Shown: positions 1 through 8,444 of the stretch, piece after piece | How positions within the stretch are numbered: the stretch's first letter is position 1 | Layout of the letters: each line of letters opens with the position of its first letter | Origin: Rhizobiales bacterium TNE-4 | Lineage (GTDB): Bacteria; Pseudomonadota; Alphaproteobacteria; Rhizobiales; Beijerinckiaceae | Assembly: GCA_019083985.1 (NCBI GenBank) | Contig: JAHRCV010000001.1 | Span: forward strand, 1,302,001 to 1,366,000 | Direction: 5' to 3' | DNA: 64,000 nucleotides | Notes under the pieces: model-generated | Told to the model about the DNA's origin: nothing | Databases searched by the model: none | What the model saw: the letters and a program-made list of their open reading frames with translations, nothing else | Translations under genes and position numbers: made by a program

Positions 1-772
1 CACGCTCGACCTTCTCAGGCGTATCGAGGATAAGCCGACCCTGCATCTGACCACCCACGCAGCGCAGCGCCGCAGCCGCAAGCACGCCTTCCGGAGCGCC
101 GCCAATGCCGAGATAGATGTCGATATCGGTTTCCTGTGGCATGGCGCAAAAAATCACACCGGCGACATCACCATCAGTGATCAGGCGAATGGAGGCGCCC
201 GTCGCGCGCACCTTCGCGATGAGATCAGCGTGGCGCGGACGGTCCATGATGAGAGCGGTGATTTCATGCGGCTCGACGCCTTTGGCCTTGGCGAGCGCAC
301 GAATGTTTTCGGCCGGGTCACGGTCGAGATCGACGGTGCCCTTCGGATAGCCCGGACCGATCGCAATCTTGTCCATGTAAACGTCAGGTGCGTAGAGGAG
401 CGAACCGGCCTGCGCCATGGCCATCACGGCAATCGCACCGGGCATGTCCTTGGCGCAGAGCGTGGTGCCTTCAAGCGGATCGACCGCGATATCCACCTTG
501 GGGCCGGTGCCGTTGCCGACCTTCTCACCGATGAAGAGCATTGGCGCTTCGTCGCGCTCGCCCTCGCCGATCACGATGGTACCGTCGATCGGGAGCTTGT
601 TGAGCTCGCGACGCATAGCGTCGACCGCAGCCTGGTCGGCCGCCTTTTCATTGCCCCGGCCACGCAGGCGGGCCGCCGAGACCGCCGCGCGCTCGGTCAC
701 ACGCACGAGTTCCATCGAGAGGATGCGCTCGATGACCTCTTTCTGGGGGACATTGATCTCAGTGTTCGACAT
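1..772 (-). CDS. glpX: Class II fructose-1,6-bisphosphatase, 3' end cut off by the window edge
   Basis: GlpX-type phosphatase that hydrolyses fructose-1,6-bisphosphate (and in some bacteria sedoheptulose-1,7-bisphosphate) in gluconeogenesis and the Calvin cycle. Translation from the ATG at 772 gives MSNTEINVPQKEVIERILSM and then the family's metal/substrate motifs: GEGERDEAPM at residues 69-78, DPLEGT at 98-103 and the APDVYMDK segment near 128-135. About 257 residues of an expected 320-330 are present; the missing part is simply outside the window. In Rhizobiales glpX usually follows hom on the same strand. Here a toxin-antitoxin pair on the opposite strand separates them, so glpX must have its own promoter in 773-909. 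Confidence 0.93.
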   Translation of the reverse strand, partial: MSNTEINVPQKEVIERILSMELVRVTERAAVSAARLRGRGNEKAADQAAVDAMRRELNKLPIDGTIVIGEGERDEAPMLFIGEKVGNGTGPKVDIAVDPLEGTTLCAKDMPGAIAVMAMAQAGSLLYAPDVYMDKIAIGPGYPKGTVDLDRDPAENIRALAKAKGVEPHEITALIMDRPRHADLIAKVRATGASIRLITDGDVAGVIFCAMPQETDIDIYLGIGGAPEGVLAAAALRCVGGQMQGRLILDTPEKVER

Positions 773-853
773 GGGCGGCAATCTCCAGCGTTATCGACCA
801 CGCCTATAAAGGATTTGCCGCAAACTGCTAGCGGTGCCGGTAGAGAAACCGAC

Positions 854-893
854 TTGCCGTTAGGTCAGTTTTAATGATATCATATTGATATCA
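854..893 (+). promoter_or_regulatory. Promoter and operator of the first toxin-antitoxin operon
   Basis: A -35-like TTGCCG (854-859) is followed after 18 bases by TATCAT (878-883). Overlapping the -10 are two copies of the self-complementary octamer TGATATCA (875-882 and 886-893) separated by TAT. This is the arrangement expected for cooperative binding of a ribbon-helix-helix antitoxin that represses its own operon. The motifs are seen directly; their use as operator is inferred from how VapB/FitA antitoxins work. Confidence 0.6.
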
Positions 894-909
894 ATAATGG
901 GCTTCACAT

Positions 910-1167
910 ATGGGTCAAATTTTGGTTCGCAAGATCGACGACGACGCGTTGGCAAAACTCCGTATCCTCGCGGACGAACAAGACATTTCCCTCGAAGCCT
1001 TGGCCCGACGCGCTATCGAAAAAGAAGCACAACAAAGAACGCAAGCGGAATTGCGGCAGGCTTGGGCTGACCTCGAGACGCTGCGCGCTGCCATGCCAAA
1101 GGGGGGGCCTGACTCGTCAAGGATTCTACGCGCTTTACGGGACGGCGATGAATCGGTTGACAATTGA
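910..1167 (+). CDS. vapB: FitA/VapB-like antitoxin of a type II toxin-antitoxin pair
   Basis: Small (85 aa) DNA-binding antitoxin. The N-terminus MGQILVRKIDDDALAKLRIL followed by ISLEALARRAIEKEA matches the ribbon-helix-helix fold of FitA/plasmid-stability antitoxins: a short beta strand (QILVRKI) and two helices. The charged C-terminal tail should wrap around and block the toxin. The gene overlaps the toxin gene by 20 bases, the usual translational coupling of such pairs. A double palindrome lies just upstream. The region around it is more AT-rich than its neighbours, consistent with acquisition. Confidence 0.8.
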   Translation: MGQILVRKIDDDALAKLRILADEQDISLEALARRAIEKEAQQRTQAELRQAWADLETLRAAMPKGGPDSSRILRALRDGDESVDN

Positions 1168-1642
1168 CGCATCCGTCGCCCTCAAGTTTTTCAGAGATGA
1201 ACCGGGCAGCGAAACCGCGCGTAGTTATCTTCCGCAGCTGCGGAACGGTGCGTTCACGCGAGCGTATGAATTAAGTGCACCGATCCTGCTCGCGCTTGAA
1301 GTCCACAATACATTGGTCAAGCAGCTCAGGCGGGCGGCGATTGATGGCGAGATTTTGTCCTTAGCGCAGCCAACGCTTGAACGTTACATCGCATTCGATG
1401 ATGTGACGCAGACACTTGTTGAACGCGCACGAATGATGTCTCTCACGGCAAGCGCTTGGGCCCGCGGACAAGGGCTCGCAACTGACCAATCACGCGTCCC
1501 GTTCAACATCTACGACTGTATCTACATAGCACATGCAGAGCGCAACAGAACGACGCTCCTGACAGCCGATGGAGAACAAGCCAAAATCGCACGCCAGACT
1601 TTTGGTCTGTCGGTCGAACTTCTCACATCTACCAACCCTTAA
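1148..1642 (+). CDS. vapC: PIN-domain ribonuclease toxin (VapC family)
   Basis: 164-aa PIN-domain protein, the toxin partner of the preceding antitoxin. The four acidic residues that bind Mg2+ in PIN nucleases can be placed: D7 (IDASVALKFF), E51 (LALEVHNTL), D123 (IYDCIYIAHAE) and D141 (LLTADGEQ). VapC toxins cleave tRNA or rRNA; the target here is unknown. It is longer than the common 130-140 aa because of extra sequence between the second and third acidic residues (about 55-120), as in the longer VapC subfamily. Its TAA stop overlaps the hom stop codon on the other strand, so nothing separates the two genes. Confidence 0.85.
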   Translation: MNRLTIDASVALKFFRDEPGSETARSYLPQLRNGAFTRAYELSAPILLALEVHNTLVKQLRRAAIDGEILSLAQPTLERYIAFDDVTQTLVERARMMSLTASAWARGQGLATDQSRVPFNIYDCIYIAHAERNRTTLLTADGEQAKIARQTFGLSVELLTSTNP

Positions 1643-2946
1643 CGCTCAATCCGGATCAGTTGGGGCGGTTCGGCAATGTGGCCGTCGGCCATGACGGCGT
1701 CGAGCGCGTCACGAATGGCCGCTTCGGTCGTCGCATAGGTGATGAGCACGACCGGCACGGGTCCGGATGCTTTCTGTCCCGTCGCCTGCGGCGGCTTACG
1801 CTGTACGATGCTCTCAAGCGAGATCTGGCGCTCGGCCATACGCGTTGCAATGGAGGCTGCCGCGCCCGGACGATCGAGCACCGACAGGCGGATATAATAG
1901 CCGCCTTCATGGCGCTGCATCGGTGCTTGTTCTGTCGCTTCGAGATCCCGAGCGGCGACGCCATAGGCCGGCAGGCGAGTGCCGCGCGCAATGTCACCAA
2001 TGTCGGAGAGGACAGACGAGGCAGTCGCGTTGCCGCCTGCACCAGGCCCGACCAAGGTCAATTCGCCGACCGGCTCAGCGAGAATGGATACCGCATTGGT
2101 GACGCCCATGACCTGAGCAATCGCGCTCGTCTTTGGTACCATTGTCGGATGGACGCGCTGCTCTATGCCGGTCGCCGTCCGCTCAGCCACGCCGAGCAAT
2201 TTGATCCGATAGCCGAGTTCGTCCGCCATGCGCAGATCAAGCGGCGCGATCGAGGCGATGCCTTCGACATAGACGGCGTCTGCATCGATAGCGGTTCCAA
2301 ACGCAAGACTCGCCAAAATCGCAAGCTTATGTGCGGTGTCAAAACCACCGACATCGAAGGTCGGATCAGCTTCGGCATAACCGAGCCGTTGCGCATCGGC
2401 GAGAACGGCTTCGAAGGGCAGCCCTTCCAATTCCATGCGCGAGAGAATGTAATTGCATGTGCCGTTGAGAATGCCCGCAACGCGTTCAACGCGATTACCT
2501 GCAAGCGATTCACGCATGGTCTTGATCGCGGGGATACCACCGGCCACGGCCGCTTCGAAATTCAGTTGCGCACCTGTGGTTTCTGCGAGTGCGGCGAGTG
2601 CGTTGCCATGCTTTGCCAGAAGCGCCTTGTTGGCCGTGACCACCGATTTGCCGGCAGCAAGTGCGGCTTCCACCGTGTCCTTGGCCTTCCCGTCAGCGCC
2701 GCCCATCAATTCAACAACGCACTCGACATTCGCGCTCTTGGCCATCGCCACAGGATCGTCGAACCATTCAATGCCAGAGAGATCGATGCCGCGGTCGCGG
2801 CTCTTGTCACGCGCCGAGACGGCAACGACGCGGACCGGACGTCCGCACCGATGCGCTAAAGCATTCCCGTTCTGTGCGAGAAGGCGCACGAGAGACGCAC
2901 CGACCGTTCCTAGGCCGGCAACCCCGATGCGGAGAGGCTCTGTCAT
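1639..2946 (-). CDS. hom: Homoserine dehydrogenase
   Basis: NAD(P)H-dependent reduction of aspartate semialdehyde to homoserine, the branch point to threonine and methionine. From the ATG at 2946 (MTEPLRIGVAGLG) the protein has 435 residues, the normal length of the one-function enzyme. The Rossmann motif GLGTVG is at 11-16, the catalytic NKALLAKHG segment follows, then the signature GILNGTCNYIL, and a C-terminal ACT domain (LSVLDRPGAAASIATRM) that in this family senses threonine. A longer in-frame reading upstream of 2946 lacks family similarity. Downstream, hom meets the vapC stop head-on, where glpX would normally follow. Confidence 0.95.
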   Translation of the reverse strand: MTEPLRIGVAGLGTVGASLVRLLAQNGNALAHRCGRPVRVVAVSARDKSRDRGIDLSGIEWFDDPVAMAKSANVECVVELMGGADGKAKDTVEAALAAGKSVVTANKALLAKHGNALAALAETTGAQLNFEAAVAGGIPAIKTMRESLAGNRVERVAGILNGTCNYILSRMELEGLPFEAVLADAQRLGYAEADPTFDVGGFDTAHKLAILASLAFGTAIDADAVYVEGIASIAPLDLRMADELGYRIKLLGVAERTATGIEQRVHPTMVPKTSAIAQVMGVTNAVSILAEPVGELTLVGPGAGGNATASSVLSDIGDIARGTRLPAYGVAARDLEATEQAPMQRHEGGYYIRLSVLDRPGAAASIATRMAERQISLESIVQRKPPQATGQKASGPVPVVLITYATTEAAIRDALDAVMADGHIAEPPQLIRIER

Positions 2947-3078
2947 AGCGAGTTTCCAAAGCGTGCCAAATTGGATCCCTGAGCGGGCCCGGCCCTTTTG
3001 CAATGTTTAGGCCTACCGTTCAAGGGGACGGTGCGTGAACACGCGGTATCGTCAGCGCGAGGTGCGAAGGACCGTTGT

Positions 3079-4305
3079 TCAGCCCGCCTTCTTGTCGAAA
3101 TCAATGACGTTGTGCATCCGCTGTTCAGCTGTGTCGAAGAATTTGCGGATATTGCGCGCCGCCTGCCGAATACGCTGCTCGTTCTCGACCAACGCCAAGC
3201 GCACATAATCATCGCCATGCTCACCGAAGCCAATACCAGGCGCGACAGCGACGTCGGTCTTCTCAAGCAACAGCTTTGAGAATTCAAGCGAACCCAAATG
3301 GCGGAAAGGTTCGGGGATTTTTACCCAAGCGAACATCGATGCATCAGGAGCCGGAAAGTCCCAGCCCGCTTTGCTGAAGCTCTCGACCATCGCATCACGA
3401 CGCTTCTTATAGATATCGCGCATTTCGCGAATACAATCATCCGGCCCGTTGAGCGCGGCAGAGGCGGCCACTTGGATCGGCGTATAAGCGCCATAATCAA
3501 GATAGGATTTCACGCGCGACAAAGCGGCGAGCAATTTTTCATTGCCGACGGCAAAGCCCATGCGCCAACCTGCCATCGAAAATGTCTTCGACATTGATGT
3601 GAATTCGACAGTCACATCCATCGCACCCGGAACCTGCAACACGGAGGGCGGCGGATTATTGTCGTCGAAATAGACTTCGGCATAAGCCAGGTCAGACAGC
3701 AGGATCAAATCATGCTTTTTCGCAAAAGCGACGAGATCCTTATAGAAATCGAGCGAGGCGACATAGGCTGTCGGGTTCGCCGGATAGCAGGTGACAAGCG
3801 CGATGGGCTTCGGGATCGAATGCATCACCGAACGCTCAAGCGCGCGGAACATTTCTTCGTTCGGTTCCGCCGGAACCGAACGAATGACGCCTCCCGCCAT
3901 CAAGAAGCCGAAGGCATGGATCGGATAGGACGGGTTCGGCACCAGCACGACGTCACCCGGCGCGGTGATCGCCTGCGCCATGTTCGCAAAGCCCTCTTTC
4001 GAGCCAAGCGTGGCAACAACCTGCGTGTCCGGATTGAGCTTCACGCCGAAACGGCGCTCGTAATAGCCCGCCTGTGCGCGACGCAGACCCGGGATGCCTT
4101 TGGAGGCGGAGTAGCGATCCGTGCGCGGTTTTCCGGCCGTCTCAACCAGCTTTTCGATCACGTGCTTCGGCGCAGGCAAATCAGGATTGCCCATCCCGAG
4201 ATCGATGATGTCAGCACCATTGTTGCGCGCGGCCGCCTTGATGCGGTTCACCTGCTCGAACACATAGGGCGGAAGCCTTTTGATGCGGTGAAAATCGGCG
4301 CTCAT
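3079..4305 (-). CDS. alaC: PLP-dependent aminotransferase, AlaC-like
   Basis: Fold type I aminotransferase of 408 aa, starting at MSADFHRIKRLPPYVFEQVN. Family signs are LGMGNPDLP near the N-terminus, the NPSYPIHAFG substrate region, LSDLAYAEVYFD, and the PLP lysine in SMSKTFSMAGWRMGFAVGN. Relatives are annotated either as AlaC (glutamate-pyruvate transaminase) or as LL-diaminopimelate aminotransferase-like; the sequence does not settle the substrate. Its place just upstream of hom on the same strand, with 132 bases between, is conserved in Rhizobiales and fits amino-acid metabolism. The symbol is by family resemblance. Confidence 0.88.
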   Translation of the reverse strand: MSADFHRIKRLPPYVFEQVNRIKAAARNNGADIIDLGMGNPDLPAPKHVIEKLVETAGKPRTDRYSASKGIPGLRRAQAGYYERRFGVKLNPDTQVVATLGSKEGFANMAQAITAPGDVVLVPNPSYPIHAFGFLMAGGVIRSVPAEPNEEMFRALERSVMHSIPKPIALVTCYPANPTAYVASLDFYKDLVAFAKKHDLILLSDLAYAEVYFDDNNPPPSVLQVPGAMDVTVEFTSMSKTFSMAGWRMGFAVGNEKLLAALSRVKSYLDYGAYTPIQVAASAALNGPDDCIREMRDIYKKRRDAMVESFSKAGWDFPAPDASMFAWVKIPEPFRHLGSLEFSKLLLEKTDVAVAPGIGFGEHGDDYVRLALVENEQRIRQAARNIRKFFDTAEQRMHNVIDFDKKAG

Positions 4306-4395
4306 CGAATAATCCTCAGCGGGGCCTTCAGCGTGTGAACCAGACGACCCGGGCCATATCATGGCAGGAGCCGTTTCCATACCCTTCTATCGGGC

Positions 4396-4416
4396 AAAAA
4401 GGCTGCGAGGCAGCCT
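4396..4416 (-). terminator. Intrinsic terminator after the small lipoprotein gene
   Basis: Read on the minus strand, AGGCTGC and GCAGCCT pair perfectly around a 3-base loop and run directly into TTTTT (4400-4396). It lies 14 bases after the stop of the lipoprotein gene and before the aminotransferase gene, so the two are probably separate transcription units. Confidence 0.8.
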
Positions 4417-4429
4417 GAGACCGTCATCT

Positions 4430-4753
4430 TTACGGCTTAGGTTTGGCGCCCAGTTCGTTCTGGTTGGCCTTGGCCGTATCTTCCAATTCCTGCCGCGTGG
4501 CAGCCGCGCCTGTAGCGTTCTTAGGCTTGATATCCCGGACCGAGCCATCGACACCGACCGGGAGATAATCCCCCCGCTCAGTGGGGCGACTGGCCTGCAC
4601 AAAATCGGGCATCGTGGCCGGCGGGGTCGCGAATTTGGTGAATTCCGCCAAACCGCGGACCGGTTCGGCCGGATTTTCGGCACAGCCAGCAATTGCCAAC
4701 AATGGCAAGGCGGCCAGCGCCACCCATGCGCGGCGATTTGGAAGCGTCATCAT
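4430..4753 (-). CDS. Small predicted lipoprotein of unknown function
   Basis: 107-aa protein beginning MMTLPNRRAWVALAALPLLA and reaching a lipobox LAIAGC with Cys24, so it should be exported and lipid-anchored. The mature part (about 84 aa) is rich in Pro, Glu, Ala and Lys, with no domain I recognise. The ATG at 4753 (or the next one at 4750) gives a proper signal peptide; a longer frame upstream would bury it. It is divergent from phaC across 144 bases and ends in its own hairpin terminator. I do not assign a function. Confidence 0.75.
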   Translation of the reverse strand: MMTLPNRRAWVALAALPLLAIAGCAENPAEPVRGLAEFTKFATPPATMPDFVQASRPTERGDYLPVGVDGSVRDIKPKNATGAAATRQELEDTAKANQNELGAKPKP

Positions 4754-4897
4754 GCGATCCCGGACATCTCTTTTGGCTTGCGACGAATTATATCTCGCGC
4801 TCCGCCCAACCGGGCTTAATATGCCGGGGAAAGGGAGGCTGCGGCAAGCGCTTGTCACATAAAAGCGCCGCCACGGCGGATCGAGGGGAGGAAAAAC

Positions 4898-6763
4898 GTG
4901 GAAACGGGTAAGAGCCAACCCAAGAGCCAGACCAAGAATCAGGCGAAAAGTCAGCCTGCGCCCTCCTCCCAGGAGGTCCTTCCCGCCGATCTCCCGGTGC
5001 CCGATTACGATGCCCTTGCAACCAATACAGCACGCTTGATGGAGGAAATGGGCCGGGCGACCGCCGCTTCCCTCCGCCCGATCGAATGGGGTGAGCTGAA
5101 GCCGGCCGGCGCCGAGGAAACCTCCGATCTCGTCAAGACGCTGGGGACTGTCTTCGAACGTTTCGTCTCCGACCCGCAGAAGATGATTCTCGCCCAGACC
5201 GAGCTGACCAGGGACTTCATGGAGCTCTGGGCCGGAACGATGCGGCGGATGCAAGGCGACCATGAGGTGGCCCCTGTCGCCGCGCCCGAGCCATCGGACA
5301 AGCGGTTCAAGGACCCGGATTGGAACGCCAATCCCGTGTTCGATTTCATCAAGCAGGCCTATCTGATCACATCACGATGGGCCGAAAACATGGTCGACCA
5401 GACTGACGGTCTGGACGAGCACACACGCCACAAGGCGCAATTCTATGTGCGGCAATTGTCGAGCGCTTTAGCGCCGACCAATTTTGCCGGCACCAATCCG
5501 GAAGTGTTGCGAGAAACCTTCGCGCAAAATGGCGAAAACCTCGTCCGCGGCATGCGCATGCTCGCCGAAGACATCGAGGCTGGCAAAGGACGGCTGAAAC
5601 TGCGGCAATCGACATCCGGCAGTTTTGAGGTTGGCGTCAATCTCGCCACCACACCGGGCAAGGTGGTCTACCGCAACGACCTGATCGAACTGATCCAATA
5701 TGCGCCAACGACAGAAACCGTTTTCAAACGCCCGCTTCTCATCGTGCCGCCTTGGATCAATAAGTTTTACATTCTCGATCTCAATGCGGACAAATCCTTC
5801 ATCCGTTGGGCGGTGTCGCAGGGTCTCACCGTGTTCTGCATGTCATGGGTGAACCCCGATGAACGGCAGGCGCAGAAGAGTTTTGAAGATTACATTCACG
5901 AAGGCATCTATGCGGCCTTGGATGAAATCAAGGCGTTGACCGGCGAGGATCAGGTCACGGCGATCGGCTATTGCGTGGGCGGAACCTTGTTGTCGGTCGC
6001 GCTCGCCGATATGGCAGCGAAGGGCGACAATCGCATTGCGAGCGCCACGCTGTTCACGACACAAGTCGATTTCACCTATGCCGGTGATCTCAAAGTGTTC
6101 GTTGACGAAGAGCAAATCCGCAATCTTGAAGACCGCATGTATGCGCAAGGCTATCTCGAAGGCTCAAGCATGGCCTCCGCGTTCAATATGCTTCGCCCCA
6201 ACGATTTGATCTGGCCTTATGTCGTCAATGTCTATCTGAAGGGCCAAGAGCCCTTCCCGTTTGATCTTCTCTACTGGAATTCGGATTCGACACGCATGCC
6301 GGCGGCGAACCATTCCTTCTATTTGCGCAATTGCTATCTCGACAACAAATTGTCGAAAGGCGAGATGATCATTGGCGGCAAGCACCTTGATCTCAGCAAG
6401 GTGAAGATCCCGATCTACAATCTCGCGGCGCGCGAAGATCACATTGCGCCTGCTAAGTCGGTGTTCCTTGGATCGTCGTTTTTTGGCGGTGATGTCACAT
6501 TCGTGCTGGCCGGTTCAGGCCATATTGCCGGTGTCGTTAACCCGGCAGGCAAACCCAAATATCAATATTGGACCGATGGTCCGCCTATCGGCGAACTATC
6601 CGATTGGATCGCACGGGCCGAAGAACATCCCGGTTCATGGTGGCCGCATTGGATCCAATGGATCGAAGCGCAAGCGCCAGACAAAGTGGCCGCACGGGAA
6701 CCAGGTTGTGGACGGCCGACATTATGCGACGCGCCGGGAGAATATGTCCGCGCCCGCGCCTAA
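4898..6763 (+). CDS. phaC: Class I poly(3-hydroxyalkanoate) synthase
   Basis: Polymerises (R)-3-hydroxyacyl-CoA into polyester storage granules. At 621 aa it has the class I length and begins with a GTG at 4898 preceded by a strong GGGGAGG ribosome-binding site. The lipase-like box GYCVG contains nucleophile Cys359; the other triad members lie in REDHIAPAKS (Asp) and GSGHIAGVVNP (His). The first 40 residues are Lys/Gln/Ser-rich and variable. No phaA, phaB, phaR or phasin gene is next to it, so the pathway is spread over the chromosome. The neighbouring FadL porin could supply fatty-acid substrate, but that link is only suggestive. Confidence 0.96.
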   Translation: METGKSQPKSQTKNQAKSQPAPSSQEVLPADLPVPDYDALATNTARLMEEMGRATAASLRPIEWGELKPAGAEETSDLVKTLGTVFERFVSDPQKMILAQTELTRDFMELWAGTMRRMQGDHEVAPVAAPEPSDKRFKDPDWNANPVFDFIKQAYLITSRWAENMVDQTDGLDEHTRHKAQFYVRQLSSALAPTNFAGTNPEVLRETFAQNGENLVRGMRMLAEDIEAGKGRLKLRQSTSGSFEVGVNLATTPGKVVYRNDLIELIQYAPTTETVFKRPLLIVPPWINKFYILDLNADKSFIRWAVSQGLTVFCMSWVNPDERQAQKSFEDYIHEGIYAALDEIKALTGEDQVTAIGYCVGGTLLSVALADMAAKGDNRIASATLFTTQVDFTYAGDLKVFVDEEQIRNLEDRMYAQGYLEGSSMASAFNMLRPNDLIWPYVVNVYLKGQEPFPFDLLYWNSDSTRMPAANHSFYLRNCYLDNKLSKGEMIIGGKHLDLSKVKIPIYNLAAREDHIAPAKSVFLGSSFFGGDVTFVLAGSGHIAGVVNPAGKPKYQYWTDGPPIGELSDWIARAEEHPGSWWPHWIQWIEAQAPDKVAAREPGCGRPTLCDAPGEYVRARA

Positions 6764-6783
6764 CAGCAGGCGATATTGCCAAT

Positions 6784-6812
6784 AAAAAAGCGGGCCAGCA
6801 GGCCCGCTTTTT
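6784..6812. terminator. Bidirectional terminator between phaC and the FadL gene
   Basis: The inverted repeat AAAAAGCGGGCC and GGCCCGCTTTTT around AGCA lies between two convergent genes and has a T-run on each strand, so it can end both transcripts. Confidence 0.9.
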
Positions 6813-6833
6813 CGTGTCCAGTAAAAACCGGTC

Positions 6834-8168
6834 TTACTTTGTGACCTTCGGCAGCGCAGCCGGGATGGTCTGCTTCGGGTTGTCCCAAATCCAACGGACT
6901 GAGGCCGACACGATATTCACGTTGGCCGAGGTGTCTGTGTAGAGATTGCCGATGCCGGCAGCACCCAACGTGCTGCTATAGCCGGAATTGCTGCTGTTCA
7001 TGGCAACATTGCCATTGAGCGGCAAGATGTAGGTGTAACCGATATCGAAGAACAGGGTTTCCGAATATTGGTAGCCGGCACCAACGGAGAACCACCAACG
7101 ATTGGCATCGGGCAGACGCAGCGAGCGGTTCTCCATGTCAATCGGTGAATTTTCATAACCAATACCAGCGCGGACAAGCCAAGCCGGATTGATGCGATAT
7201 TCGCCGCCGAGCGAGACATACCAGCCATCATTGTAGTGCAGCGGAATATAGGGGATCGCCGCGTTTCTGCCGGTCTGCTGATTGATGACGGCGGGTTGCT
7301 TCAAGCGGCTCCAATTCGTCCATTCAAAACCGACAAGAGCGGTGAAGTCATTCGTCACACGCTGGCGTAAGCCGACATTGATCGACTCTGGCAGCATCAC
7401 AGTACTCTTGATGGCCGAGTTGCCGAGCCCCTGAAGCGCACCACTCAGATTTTCCTGAACGGCTGAGCGGAAACCAATACCAATCTCGGTTCCGTCCATC
7501 GGCTTGATGGTTGCGCCGAGCGTATAACCCACACCCCAACTGTCACCCTGTAGGCCGACGACCGGCCAATTGGCAGGCGCGGCGCCTGCTGACACAATCG
7601 CCGACGTATATTTCGTTTTGAAATGCATGATCTGCAGGCCGGCCGCGACCGAGAACATGTCGTTGATCTTGTAACCGATCGTCGGCGTTAGATTGGTCGA
7701 CAACACGCGCGTCGTTGCGCCATAGGTGCGACCCGGCCAATTTACATTGGCTTTTGTCGTCAGACCGAACGGTGTGTTCATCGACACACCGATCCACCAC
7801 TGGTTGTTGATCTGATAGCTCGCATAACCGGCGGGCAAGAATGCATCCTGACCAATATCACCAGAGCTCTGCGTGAAAGCTGGGTTCCGATAAAACGCCG
7901 ACGAGCCCGGCTGCGTTGTCATCGTGGCAGATGGGAAAATGCCCGATCCAACCAACTCGACCTGACCGCCCTTAAAATTGGTAATGGTTGCTGGGTTCCA
8001 GAACATCGAGCCGAGGCCCGCGGCACCTGCGGCCGCGCCTGCGAATGAACTGCCCTGCCCCACTGCGCTTTGTTCGCGCAATCCGAAAGCGCCTGCATGG
8101 GCGGCTGAAATGCCAGCCAACAATGACAGGGCCGAGACGCAGGAGATCGCAAGCGACTTCATCTTCAT
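6834..8168 (-). CDS. OmpP1/FadL-family outer membrane transport protein
   Basis: 444-aa beta-barrel protein of the family that takes up long-chain fatty acids and other hydrophobic compounds. It has a signal peptide ending near SAAHAG, followed by GAFGLREQSAVGQGSSFAGAA and MFWNPATIT, typical of the FadL hatch region and first strands. Alternating aromatic/hydrophobic strands fill the rest (for example FSVGAGYQYSETLFFDIGYT). The ATG at 8168 has GAGGGAAAC a few bases upstream. It is convergent with phaC and shares a terminator with it. The ligand cannot be read from sequence. Confidence 0.9.
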   Translation of the reverse strand: MKMKSLAISCVSALSLLAGISAAHAGAFGLREQSAVGQGSSFAGAAAGAAGLGSMFWNPATITNFKGGQVELVGSGIFPSATMTTQPGSSAFYRNPAFTQSSGDIGQDAFLPAGYASYQINNQWWIGVSMNTPFGLTTKANVNWPGRTYGATTRVLSTNLTPTIGYKINDMFSVAAGLQIMHFKTKYTSAIVSAGAAPANWPVVGLQGDSWGVGYTLGATIKPMDGTEIGIGFRSAVQENLSGALQGLGNSAIKSTVMLPESINVGLRQRVTNDFTALVGFEWTNWSRLKQPAVINQQTGRNAAIPYIPLHYNDGWYVSLGGEYRINPAWLVRAGIGYENSPIDMENRSLRLPDANRWWFSVGAGYQYSETLFFDIGYTYILPLNGNVAMNSSNSGYSSTLGAAGIGNLYTDTSANVNIVSASVRWIWDNPKQTIPAALPKVTK

Positions 8169-8444
8169 GGCCGTTTCCCTCGTAAGCCTAAATCATGTGT
8201 CCGGTTGATCCGGATTCGGTTTAAGCATGAACCGTGTGCCTAGACCCGGCAAGATGGTTTGGGTCACGTCGCACATTGCTGCACTGCACAGTTGTTTTCA
8301 GGGCACACAGGATCGCAGGTTGTCGGTGGAAGCCCCCACAACAAGCCTTGCCGTCACGCGCCCAGAGCTTCAAACTACAGTGAGACGGGCGATCAGCCCG
8401 CTCCTAAAACGGTTCAACACGTAACACCCCTAGGAAGCTCCCTC

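Noticed and set aside
230-874. A 214-aa open frame on the plus strand at the left edge
   Set aside because: It is antisense to glpX, whose motifs are unmistakable on the minus strand.
1660-2859. A 399-aa plus-strand frame opposite hom
   Set aside because: Antisense to hom, with composition typical of a shadow frame.
4898-8168. phaC and the FadL gene as one fatty-acid-to-polyester operon
   Set aside because: The genes converge on a bidirectional terminator, so they are separate transcription units.
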